Source: Rhodocyclaceae bacterium
GTDB taxonomy: Bacteria > Pseudomonadota > Gammaproteobacteria > Burkholderiales > Rhodocyclaceae
DNA length: 9,046 bases
Direction: 5' to 3'
NCBI GenBank assembly: GCA_030689585.1
Contig: JAUYFZ010000016.1
Location: 1 to 9,046, forward strand
Of this stretch, positions 1 through 5,510 are shown in pieces; position 1 is the first letter of the stretch; every line of letters starts with the position of its first letter. The notes beneath the pieces were generated by a model that worked only from the letters and a program-made list of their open reading frames with translations, did not search any database and was not told the origin of the DNA. The position numbers and the translations under genes were made by a program.

Positions 1-25
1 TGGATTGCTTTGCAAAAGGAATCTA

Positions 26-66
26 TCCCCCATCCCCTCCCCAACGCTCCCCTTGAAGGGGAGTGA
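26..66 (+). repeat. C-rich REP-like palindromic repeat, copy 1
   Basis: A C-rich lead containing CCCCATCCCC runs into the palindrome CTCCCC-TTGAA-GGGGAG (47-63), a 6-bp G/C stem with a 5-nt loop. The same unit, with the same lead and the same TTGAA loop, recurs at 3541-3578 and inverted at 3600-3637. Dispersed copies with a conserved hairpin suggest a REP/MITE-type intergenic element. Family membership is inferred, because only this window is visible. Confidence 0.75.
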
Positions 67-121
67 GACTGTCATGTCAGCGATATGGCATGTCACCCAC
101 TACAAACCGCATAGAGCCATC

Positions 122-421
122 ATGTTGGCGACCATGACATCTAAAGGACAAATCACTATTCCGAAACTGGCACGAAATGCCTTGCATCTTACTGCGGGTG
201 ATCGTATTGAATTCATTTCAGGTGAAGATGGACGTTTGTTTTTATTAACCGTCACAAATTCTGTGCGTAATTTCAAGGGAATTTTGCCAAAACCCGCCCG
301 CACTGTTGAATGGAACAATGCAAATTATCGTATCGGATTGGCTAAGGGAGAATTTGAGGTGCCGGAAAACATTGATGCACATAACAATGAAGTAGCCCAT
401 TTGTTTTGCGGCGGTCGTTAA
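122..421 (+). CDS. AbrB/MazE-type antitoxin-like protein with a Phd/YefM-like C-terminal tail
   Basis: A 99-residue protein. Residues 1-45 form a SpoVT-AbrB swapped-hairpin DNA-binding domain (TSKGQITIPK at 6-15, then AGDRIEF at 25-31). Residues 48-60 (SVRNFKGILPKPA) are the usual follow-on of small AbrB antitoxins. The last part (IGLAKGEFEVPENID at 71-85, then EVAHLF at 90-95) resembles instead the toxin-binding tail of Phd/YefM antitoxins that pair with PIN-domain toxins. Such proteins bind their own promoter and neutralise a partner toxin, but no toxin gene follows; the next real gene is cobD. The ATG at 122 fits the family, with four residues before TSKGQ. ATGs at 74 (preceded by GGGGAG) and 134 are alternatives, and no start has a convincing ribosome site. 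The frame stays open upstream to position 5, but that part only translates the repeat. The AbrB domain is secure; the hybrid reading comes from memory of both families. Confidence 0.8.
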   Translation: MLATMTSKGQITIPKLARNALHLTAGDRIEFISGEDGRLFLLTVTNSVRNFKGILPKPARTVEWNNANYRIGLAKGEFEVPENIDAHNNEVAHLFCGGR

Positions 422-441
422 ACCATCGTGCAGCGGAATCC

Positions 442-510
442 ATGTACCTGCTTTCGCGAGATGCCATCGTGGCGAATATGGTGCGATGGTGCGGGCTGTT
501 TAACCAATGA
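442..510 (+). other. Mini-ORF of 22 codons where a toxin gene would be expected
   Basis: The ORF starts 20 nt after the antitoxin-like stop and ends in a TGA that overlaps the ATG of cobD at 507 (ATGA). It begins MYLLSRDAIVA, loosely like the N-terminus of PIN-domain toxins (hydrophobic MxLLDT start) but with the expected first Asp-Thr replaced by Ser-Arg. It could be a toxin-gene stub, a coupling leader for cobD, or chance. I cannot separate these. Confidence 0.2.
464..489 (+). other. Candidate hairpin upstream of cobD
   Basis: CCATCG (464-469) and CGATGG (484-489) form a 6-bp inverted repeat with a 14-nt loop, ending 17 nt before the cobD start. There is no following T run, so it is not a normal intrinsic terminator. 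A further CCATCG lies at 424-429. It may be a translational or attenuation element or may be fortuitous. Confidence 0.25.
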
Positions 511-1526
511 CCATGCTTGAACACGGCGGACGGTTGCGCGAGGCGGCGGCCTGTTGGGGGATTCCGCTGGCCGACTGGCTGGATCTTTCCACGGGCATCG
601 CGCCTTGGGCTTACCCCGTCCCTTCTTTACCTACCGAGGTTTGGCAACGACTGCCGGAGGAAGGCGACGGTCTTGAAGCGGCAGCACAAGACTATTACGG
701 TGCTCATCATTTAGTCGTTCTGCCCGGTTCTCAGGCAGCGATTCAGCGATTGCCCACGCTGGTTCCACCGGGGCGCGTGGCGGTGTTTATGCCTACGTAT
801 GCCGAACATCCTGCGGCATGGCATGCATTCGGGCACAAGTTAGTGCCCTGGGATCAACCAGCAGATTACGCCGTGCTATGCAACCCGAACAATCCGACGG
901 GCCATTGTTTTTCACGCGATGAATTGCTCGATAAAGCGCGAAAAGTCCGTCTGCTGGTAGTCGATGAGGCTTTTATGGATGCCACACCGGAAGCCTCTTT
1001 GATCGGTGAAGGGCAGCCGGATAACGTGGTCGTACTGCGCTCACTGGGCAAGTTCTTCGGTTTGGCGGGCGCACGGGTGGGGTTTGCGGTTGCTGACTCG
1101 ACTCTCCTGACACGATTGGCGGACGCGTTAGGCCCGTGGCCCGTCGCGCATCCGGCCCGATGGGTCGCCCGTCACGCCTTGGTCGATAAGGACTGGCAGG
1201 CTACGCAACGTTGGCGACTTGCAGCCGCCTCGAAGCGATTGGCCTTGTTGTTGCGCAATGCTGGGTTAACGTGGAACAACCCATGCCCGCCTGACGAGTG
1301 GTTTCATTATTCACGAGTGGCCATCGGTCATGTGTCGTTAGGCACGCCGACAGGCACGGCTTTCTTCCAAACGGTCATCACCCCCAACGCGGCTGAAATT
1401 CACGAACAACTGGCCCGACAAGGCATTCTCGTTCGTTGTTTTGAGGAATCTCTGCGTTTCGGTCTGCCCGAAGATGAAGCCGCGTGGCAGCGATTGACCC
1501 AAGCTACCACTCAATGCCCGGCATAG
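507..1526 (+). CDS. cobD: Threonine-phosphate decarboxylase, cobalamin biosynthesis (CobD; CobC in Pseudomonas nomenclature)
   Basis: A PLP-dependent fold-type I aminotransferase-like enzyme of 339 residues. The family decarboxylates L-threonine O-3-phosphate to (R)-1-aminopropan-2-yl phosphate, the linker of the cobalamin nucleotide loop, in the cytoplasm. Visible signatures are the N-terminal LEHGGRL (4-10) and LDLSTGI (25-31), NPNNPTG (126-132), VVDEAF with the cofactor Asp153, SLGKFFGLAG with the Schiff-base Lys182, Arg190 in GARVGF, and Arg317 in SLRFGLP, which should bind the substrate carboxylate. The stretch at about 262-283 (PDEWFHYSR...GTPTGT) looks longer than the corresponding loop in typical CobD proteins, although total length is normal. 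ATG 507 overlaps the stop of a mini-ORF; ATG 513 (MLEHGGRL) fits family N-termini equally well, and neither has a clear Shine-Dalgarno. The last 23 bp overlap the convergent cobO. Confidence 0.93.
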   Translation: MTMLEHGGRLREAAACWGIPLADWLDLSTGIAPWAYPVPSLPTEVWQRLPEEGDGLEAAAQDYYGAHHLVVLPGSQAAIQRLPTLVPPGRVAVFMPTYAEHPAAWHAFGHKLVPWDQPADYAVLCNPNNPTGHCFSRDELLDKARKVRLLVVDEAFMDATPEASLIGEGQPDNVVVLRSLGKFFGLAGARVGFAVADSTLLTRLADALGPWPVAHPARWVARHALVDKDWQATQRWRLAAASKRLALLLRNAGLTWNNPCPPDEWFHYSRVAIGHVSLGTPTGTAFFQTVITPNAAEIHEQLARQGILVRCFEESLRFGLPEDEAAWQRLTQATTQCPA

Positions 1527-2088
1527 CGGCCATGCCGGATTGAAAGGCATGTTTGACTAGGGTCATGTCGGTGACGGTGTCCGCCGCTTCAATCAATGCG
1601 GCGGGCGCGGCGCGTCCGGTGATAATCACGTGCTGCTTGGGCGGACGGGCGCGGAAGGTGGCCAACACCTCACCCAATTCAAGCCAGCGATATTTGAGCG
1701 CGTAGGTGAATTCGTCCAGCACGATCAGATCAACGGCAGGATCATTCATGGCCTGTTGTGCCACATGCCACGCGGCACGAGCGGCGGCGGCATCTTTGTC
1801 GTTGTCTTGCGTCTCCCAAGTAAACCCTTCGCCCATAACGTGCCATTTTAGGCCGGGCTGACGACGAAAAAACGCCTCCTCCCCTGTATCGGTGCGGCTC
1901 TTGATGAACTGAATCACGACCACTTTCATGTCATGCCCCAATGCACGGGCAACCAATCCAAACGCAGCAGATGATTTGCCTTTGCCGTTTCCGGTGTGGA
2001 TCAGAAAAAGCCCTCGCTCACACTGGGCGGTAGCCGTTTTTCCGTCGATCACTGCTTTTTTGCGTTGCATACGGTCTTGATGATTCAT
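1504..2088 (-). CDS. cobO: Cob(I)yrinic acid a,c-diamide adenosyltransferase (CobO/BtuR)
   Basis: A 194-residue protein of normal family length. CobO/BtuR/CobA enzymes transfer the 5'-deoxyadenosyl group of ATP to the cobalt of the Co(I) corrinoid, giving the adenosylated intermediate, and also salvage incoming corrinoids. Residues 1-26 carry the QRKKAVIDGK-type N-terminal segment. The P-loop is GNGKGKSS (33-40), followed by AAFGLVARALGH, VVVIQFIK (56-63), the acidic motif LIVLDEFTYAL (121-131), VIITGR (154-159) and a C-terminal GIEW in place of the usual GIEF-like end. The start at 2088 is supported by GGGAGG four bases upstream on the minus strand. It converges on cobD with a 23-bp overlap and diverges from the GT4 gene across a 79-bp gap. 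No cobalamin riboswitch is visible in that short gap. Confidence 0.96.
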   Translation of the reverse strand: MNHQDRMQRKKAVIDGKTATAQCERGLFLIHTGNGKGKSSAAFGLVARALGHDMKVVVIQFIKSRTDTGEEAFFRRQPGLKWHVMGEGFTWETQDNDKDAAAARAAWHVAQQAMNDPAVDLIVLDEFTYALKYRWLELGEVLATFRARPPKQHVIITGRAAPAALIEAADTVTDMTLVKHAFQSGMAAMPGIEW

Positions 2089-2092
2089 AATG

Positions 2093-2098
2093 CCTCCC
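2093..2098 (-). promoter_or_regulatory. Ribosome binding site of cobO
   Basis: Read on the minus strand, GGGAGG lies four bases before ATG 2088. It is the clearest Shine-Dalgarno in the left half of the window and fixes the cobO start. It sits in the 79-bp divergent gap (2089-2167), which must also hold the control region of the GT4 gene. I see no convincing -35/-10 pair there on either strand. Confidence 0.6.
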
Positions 2099-2167
2099 GT
2101 TGAATTTTACCCCGCCCAGATTGAGGAATACCACGATGGCCTTCGCCGAACAAGCTGTTGTTTATAC

Positions 2168-3313
2168 ATGAAACTCGCCATAGTCCGGCAAAAATACACC
2201 CCCTTCGGCGGGGCGGAACGGTTCGTCGAACGCGCTCTGTCGGGGCTTGCTTCGCACCCCCTCGATGTCACGATTATCGCCCGTGAATGGACCGATACGC
2301 AGGCAGTGCACGCGTATCGTTTTCTTAAAGTCGATCCGTTCTATCTCGGCCGCACTTGGCGCGATGTGGGGTTTTCACATCATATTCAACGCATCTTGGC
2401 CGAAAATCGTTTCGATTTAGTGCAAAGCCACGAGCGTATTCCCGGATGTCATCTCTACCGGGCCGGAGATGGTGTTCATGCCACTTGGCTGGAATTGCGC
2501 AACCAAGCACGCGGGGGAATATTTACCCACTTAGCACGCGCTGCCACGGCATTATCACCGTGGCACAGTTATATGCTGGAAACGGAAAGCGCCCTATTTC
2601 GCGATCCTGCGCTACGCGCTGTTATCTGTAATTCGCACATGGTCAAGGCGGACATTATCAGACGCTTTGGTTTAACGGATGAACAACTTCCCGTGATTTA
2701 CAACGGAGTCGATCTGGATCACTTCCATACCGGACTGCGTGCGGAACATCGTCGGCGGATGCGTGCGGAATGGGGCATTGCAGAAACCGCCCCCGTCATT
2801 CTTTTCGTAGGTTCCGGTTTCGAGCGCAAGGGCGTATTCACCTTGCTTCATACGTTGTCCGCCGTGCCGACAGCGCATCTCGTCGTGGTGGGCAGGGACA
2901 AGAATGAACGAAAAGCCGTGGCACTCGCCCAAAAACTTGGCCTAGAAAATCGCGTGCGGTTTTTAGGTGGGCAAAAGGATGTCAGGCCGTATTACGGCAT
3001 GGCCGATGTTTTTGCGTTGCCCGCGATTTACGAACCCTTTCCTAACGCGGTGATAGAAGCCATGGCGTGCGGCTTGCCGGTCATTACCTCCACCCATTGC
3101 GGTGCTGCTGAGGTGATCGAATCAGGTAAAAACGGTTTCGTTTGTGATGCCCTAGATAGAGAGGCATTGCGTCGGCATCTCCTGACATTGTCAGATATTC
3201 GTCTTGCGGCAGAGATGGGAGAAACGGCCCGTCGCGCCGTCGAACCATTGAGCATCGCAGCGATGACACAGAAGCTGATAGAGCTTTATCGGCAACTCAC
3301 TACGCCGTGCTAA
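2168..3313 (+). CDS. Glycosyltransferase family 4 protein, RfaG/WaaG-like (LPS core or surface glycan)
   Basis: A 381-residue GT-B fold retaining glycosyltransferase. Residues 1-25 (MKLAIVRQKYTPFGGAERFV) are the N-terminal sugar-acceptor domain with the GGAER loop (14-18). DLVQSHERIPG (83-93) and YRAGDGVHATWL (98-109) match a proteobacterial RfaG-like subgroup. NSHMVKADI leads to VIYNGVDLDHF (176-186). The nucleotide-sugar domain has VGSGFERKG (214-222) and the E-x7-E motif from Glu289 to Glu297 (EPFPNAVIE), followed by AMACGLPVITS. The likely role is transfer of a nucleotide-activated sugar to the LPS core at the inner face of the cytoplasmic membrane; donor and acceptor cannot be read from sequence. 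The frame is open from ATG 2090, but those 26 extra residues are not family-like, so ATG 2168 is chosen despite a weak ribosome site. It is divergent from cobO and separated from the other glycan genes by the accessory block. Confidence 0.92.
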   Translation: MKLAIVRQKYTPFGGAERFVERALSGLASHPLDVTIIAREWTDTQAVHAYRFLKVDPFYLGRTWRDVGFSHHIQRILAENRFDLVQSHERIPGCHLYRAGDGVHATWLELRNQARGGIFTHLARAATALSPWHSYMLETESALFRDPALRAVICNSHMVKADIIRRFGLTDEQLPVIYNGVDLDHFHTGLRAEHRRRMRAEWGIAETAPVILFVGSGFERKGVFTLLHTLSAVPTAHLVVVGRDKNERKAVALAQKLGLENRVRFLGGQKDVRPYYGMADVFALPAIYEPFPNAVIEAMACGLPVITSTHCGAAEVIESGKNGFVCDALDREALRRHLLTLSDIRLAAEMGETARRAVEPLSIAAMTQKLIELYRQLTTPC

Positions 3314-3337
3314 CATGGAGTCCAACTCCGCATTAGC
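3309..3337 (+). other. Imperfect palindrome spanning the GT4 stop codon
   Basis: GCTAA (3309-3313) pairs with TTAGC (3333-3337) and GGAG (3317-3320) with CTCC (3326-3329), leaving a 5-nt loop and a 3x3 internal mismatch. The outer left arm contains the TAA stop. No T run follows, so it is more likely an mRNA 3'-end stabiliser or protein site than an intrinsic terminator, if it is functional at all. Confidence 0.35.
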
Positions 3338-3631
3338 ACCAGCTCGCCTGATCACGAAGCCCACCCCTGTCACATGAAATCCGTTCAATGCGATTAAACG
3401 CCCGCCCCCCTTCGCCCCCCTTTCGGGGGGTTCTCATCGGCTCGCTACGCTCGATTGTTACGGGGCACTCCGAATGAGTGTATTTCACGCTAACGGTCAT
3501 GGCTTGTGCCACCCCGTATCATGAAACTTGCCCCATTGACCCCCATCCCCACCCCAACCCTCCCCTTGAAGGGGAGGGCGACAACCGATGCGCCTTGCTC
3601 CTCCCCCTTCAAGGGGGAGGCAGGGAGGGGG
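3314..3631. other. Gene-free stretch with hairpins and repeats between GT4 and the ATPase
   Basis: No credible coding region in 318 bp. It holds, in order, the right half of the stop-codon palindrome, a C6/G6 hairpin (3415-3430), one arm of a short direct repeat (TGTATTTCACG at 3479-3489), and the inverted pair of C-rich repeats (3541-3637). The frame leading into the ATPase is open from 3506, but it merely translates the repeats into Pro/Gly-rich residues. Confidence 0.7.
3415..3430 (+). terminator. Possible weak intrinsic terminator after the GT4 gene
   Basis: CCCCCC-TTTC-GGGGGG gives a 6-bp all-G/C stem with a 4-nt loop, followed by TTCTCAT, about 100 nt after the GT4 stop. The stem is strong but the T tract is poor. 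It could equally be a homopolymer-derived hairpin without terminator function. Confidence 0.35.
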
Positions 3632-3637
3632 ATGGGG
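3541..3637 (+). repeat. Inverted pair of C-rich palindromic repeats (BIME-like), copies 2 and 3
   Basis: Copy 2 has CCCCATCCCC (3541-3550) followed by the hairpin CCCTCCCC-TTGAA-GGGGAGGG (3558-3578). Copy 3 is the reverse complement arrangement: CCTCCCCC-TTCAA-GGGGGAGG (3600-3620) followed by GGGGATGGGG (3628-3637). The two copies face each other across about 20 bp, so the whole block can also fold as one long imperfect inverted repeat. Copy 1 is at 26-66. The start codon of the ATPase (3632) lies inside the terminal motif of copy 3. Confidence 0.78.
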
Positions 3638-4819
3638 AATGTATTTCACGTTAAGATCATCCACCGGCATTTGAGTCATGAGTTCCTTACGCAACTTGAT
3701 GAATATCCCATCGTTACGGTCTTAGGGCCACGTCAATCGGGCAAAACAACACTGGTGCGCACCCTGCTGCCTGATTATCGTTATGTTAATTTGGAAGACC
3801 CAGACATCCGGCACTTTGCAATTCATGATCCAAAAGCTTTTTTGCTGGAATATGACACCAAGGTAATTTTTGATGAAGTTCAACGTGTGCCAGAGCTTTT
3901 AAGCTATTTGCAGGTCAAAGTTGACGTTAATCGCAATAATGGACAATTCGTGCTAACTGGCTCCCATCAACTGTCTTTACGGGCAGCGGTGAGTCAATCT
4001 TTGGCGGGAAGAACGGGCATTTTGTATTTGCTTCCTTTTTCGATAGATGAGCTAACAGCGGCAACCATTAAGTTTGACAATTATGAAACTTATTTGTTTC
4101 AGGGGTTTTTGCCGAGAATTTACGATCAGAAACAACGGCCACATATTGCCTACGCCAATTACTATCAAACCTATGTGGAACGCGATGTTCGACAGCTTAC
4201 CAACATCAAGGATACTGCGATTTTTGAAAAATTCATGCGATTACTAGCGGGCAGAACAGGGCAAATCATGAATTATCAATCGTTGGCAGGAGATGTTGGG
4301 GTAGATGGCAAAACCATCAAGCACTGGTTGTCAATTTTAGAGGCATCTTTTATTGTTTTTCCGTTACAACCTTATTTTAATAATTTTGGAAAGAGGGTAA
4401 TCAAATCACCTAAATATTATTTTATGGATACGGGGCTTCTCTGTTATTTGTTGGGCATTGAAAAAAAGGAACAGGTTTTACGCGATCCATTACTGGGAAG
4501 CTTGTTTGAAAATTTAATCATCCTAGAAGTTTTGAAAAGCAGATATCACGCAGGAAGAACACCAAATTTATATTTTTACAGAGATAATCATGGCCATGAA
4601 ATTGACCTGCTTTATGTTGCTGGTAACGAATTAACTGGAATTGAAATAAAATCTGCCTCAACATGGCATGATAGCTTTGCAAAAAACTTACTGCATTTTT
4701 CAAAAAGCAATACAGATCTCAAACGAAGTATTGTTGTCTATAGCGGTAATGCACGAACATTTAGCAGCGGCTTATTGGCTTGCCCATTTGACGCAGTTAA
4801 GCCGTTGATTTTTGGTTAG
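3632..4819 (+). CDS. AAA_14 family ATPase with C-terminal DUF4143 domain
   Basis: A 395-residue protein. Residues 10-140 form the AAA_14 domain, with Walker A GPRQSGKTT (32-40), YVNLEDPD (51-58), Walker B VIFDEVQ (78-84) and the sensor-like FVLTGSHQ (106-113). YVERDVRQL (181-189) leads into DUF4143, with MDTGLLCYLLG (265-275), GSLFENLIILEVLK (289-302), and the nuclease-like HEIDLL (322-327) plus IEIKSA (337-342), matching the Asp...ExK layout of PD-(D/E)XK folds. These proteins are common in bacteria and archaea but their function is poorly known; accessory or defence-type roles are only suggested. ATG 3632 is the first start compatible with the family N-terminus (IIHRHLSHEF at 9-18), and the G-rich repeat end just before it may act as a ribosome site. 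The 3' part looks A+T-richer than the cobalamin genes, suggesting transfer. An upstream start at 3506 is open but would translate the repeats. Confidence 0.92.
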   Translation: MGNVFHVKIIHRHLSHEFLTQLDEYPIVTVLGPRQSGKTTLVRTLLPDYRYVNLEDPDIRHFAIHDPKAFLLEYDTKVIFDEVQRVPELLSYLQVKVDVNRNNGQFVLTGSHQLSLRAAVSQSLAGRTGILYLLPFSIDELTAATIKFDNYETYLFQGFLPRIYDQKQRPHIAYANYYQTYVERDVRQLTNIKDTAIFEKFMRLLAGRTGQIMNYQSLAGDVGVDGKTIKHWLSILEASFIVFPLQPYFNNFGKRVIKSPKYYFMDTGLLCYLLGIEKKEQVLRDPLLGSLFENLIILEVLKSRYHAGRTPNLYFYRDNHGHEIDLLYVAGNELTGIEIKSASTWHDSFAKNLLHFSKSNTDLKRSIVVYSGNARTFSSGLLACPFDAVKPLIFG

Positions 4820-4858
4820 AGGTTGCGAGTTTTATACAAACAAAGATTAAATCTTGCA

Positions 4859-4881
4859 TTTTGAATATGAACAGTTCAAAA
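4859..4881 (+). promoter_or_regulatory. Inverted repeat in the Uma2 promoter, possible operator
   Basis: TTTTGAA (4859-4865) and TTCAAAA (4875-4881) are perfect inverted arms around a 9-nt centre. The repeat covers the likely -35 box and ends five bases before the -10 box, where a repressor would block polymerase. No candidate regulator is identified; the winged-helix remnant gene downstream is one neighbour to consider. Confidence 0.4.
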
Positions 4882-4891
4882 GCGATATAAT
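4861..4891 (+). promoter_or_regulatory. Sigma-70-type promoter for the Uma2 gene
   Basis: A perfect -10 box TATAAT (4886-4891) is preceded by TTGAAT (4861-4866) with a 19-bp spacer, slightly longer than the optimal 17. The -10 box lies about 30 bp before the Uma2 start, allowing a short leader with AGAGAGA ahead of ATG 4923. This is the best promoter in the window. It implies that the Uma2 gene, and perhaps the genes after it, are transcribed independently of the ATPase. Confidence 0.6.
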
Positions 4892-4922
4892 CGGAGCGAG
4901 AAAATAAACCAGAGAGACGATC

Positions 4923-5510
4923 ATGGGACTTCCCCTGCGTAACACTGATAAACACTACACCTATGCCGACTATCGCTCCTGGCCGGAGTCTCCTCGTTAC
5001 GAATTGGTGGACGGCGTAGCCTATGCCATGTCCAGCCCACGTCGGCGGCATCAGGAAGTTTTAGGTGAAATATTTCGTCAGGTCGCCAATGCACTGGAAG
5101 GCCGACCTTGCCGACCTTATATTGCCCCTCTGGATGTCCGACTATCCAATGCTGACGAGGCAGATGATCGCGTCGATACAGTGGTTCAACCTGATTTAAT
5201 GGTGGTATGCGATCCAGACAAGCTCGATGAACTCGGTTGCCGTGGCGCACCTGACTGGATCATCGAAGTGCTCTCGCCCTCCACGGCCAGCCACGACCAC
5301 ATTCTCAAACGACGTGTTTACGAACGGGCGGGCGTGCGGGAATATTGGATTGCCCATCCAGTCGATGGCATCGTAACCATCTACGCACTCAATGCCGGTA
5401 ATTACGGCAAACCGGAAGTCGTCGAAATGAAGGGTGTGCTGTCCGTTGCCATCCTGCCAGAAGTCGCGATAGATTGGGATCGACTACCGCTAGAAGAAAA
5501 TCCGGAGTGA
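4923..5510 (+). CDS. Uma2 family (DUF820) putative endonuclease
   Basis: A 195-residue protein of the Uma2/DUF820 family, which adopts a PD-(D/E)XK restriction-like fold. It shows YTYADYRSWPE (12-22), the family entry YELVDGVAYAM (26-36), HQEVLGEI (43-50), VQPDLMVV with Asp91 (88-95), PDWIIEVLSPST with Glu115 (110-121), and KRRVYERAGVREYWIAHP (129-146). Asp91, Glu115 and Lys129 are the likely metal-site residues. DNA cleavage is presumed from the fold and is rarely demonstrated; the family is expanded in cyanobacteria and present in other bacteria, often in accessory regions. The start has its own promoter and an AGAGAGA ribosome site about six bases upstream. The TGA stop (5508-5510) overlaps a GTG (5507) of the following reading frame. 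Domain assignment is firm; cellular role is unknown. Confidence 0.92.
   Translation: MGLPLRNTDKHYTYADYRSWPESPRYELVDGVAYAMSSPRRRHQEVLGEIFRQVANALEGRPCRPYIAPLDVRLSNADEADDRVDTVVQPDLMVVCDPDKLDELGCRGAPDWIIEVLSPSTASHDHILKRRVYERAGVREYWIAHPVDGIVTIYALNAGNYGKPEVVEMKGVLSVAILPEVAIDWDRLPLEENPE

Noticed and set aside
342..524. Minus-strand ORF across the antitoxin-cobD gap, considered as a missing toxin
   Set aside because: No PIN, RelE or other toxin motif, and it runs antisense to the antitoxin-like gene.
1630..1851. Plus-strand ORF inside cobO
   Set aside because: It is a shadow of cobO, whose P-loop and family motifs are clear on the minus strand.
2090..2167. Upstream extension of the GT4 gene from ATG 2090
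   Set aside because: The 26 extra residues do not resemble GT4 N-termini, and the family start MKLAIVRQKY falls exactly at ATG 2168.
2089..2167. Cobalamin riboswitch upstream of cobO
   Set aside because: The gap is only 79 bp, far shorter than a B12 riboswitch, and no B12-box-like element is visible.
3506..3631. Upstream extension of the ATPase gene
   Set aside because: This part translates the palindromic repeats (PTPTLPLKG..., SPFKGEAGRG), which is a non-genic signature.
3497..3694. Minus-strand ORF of 65 residues across the repeat pair
   Set aside because: Pro/Gly-rich translation of the repeat only, with no domain.
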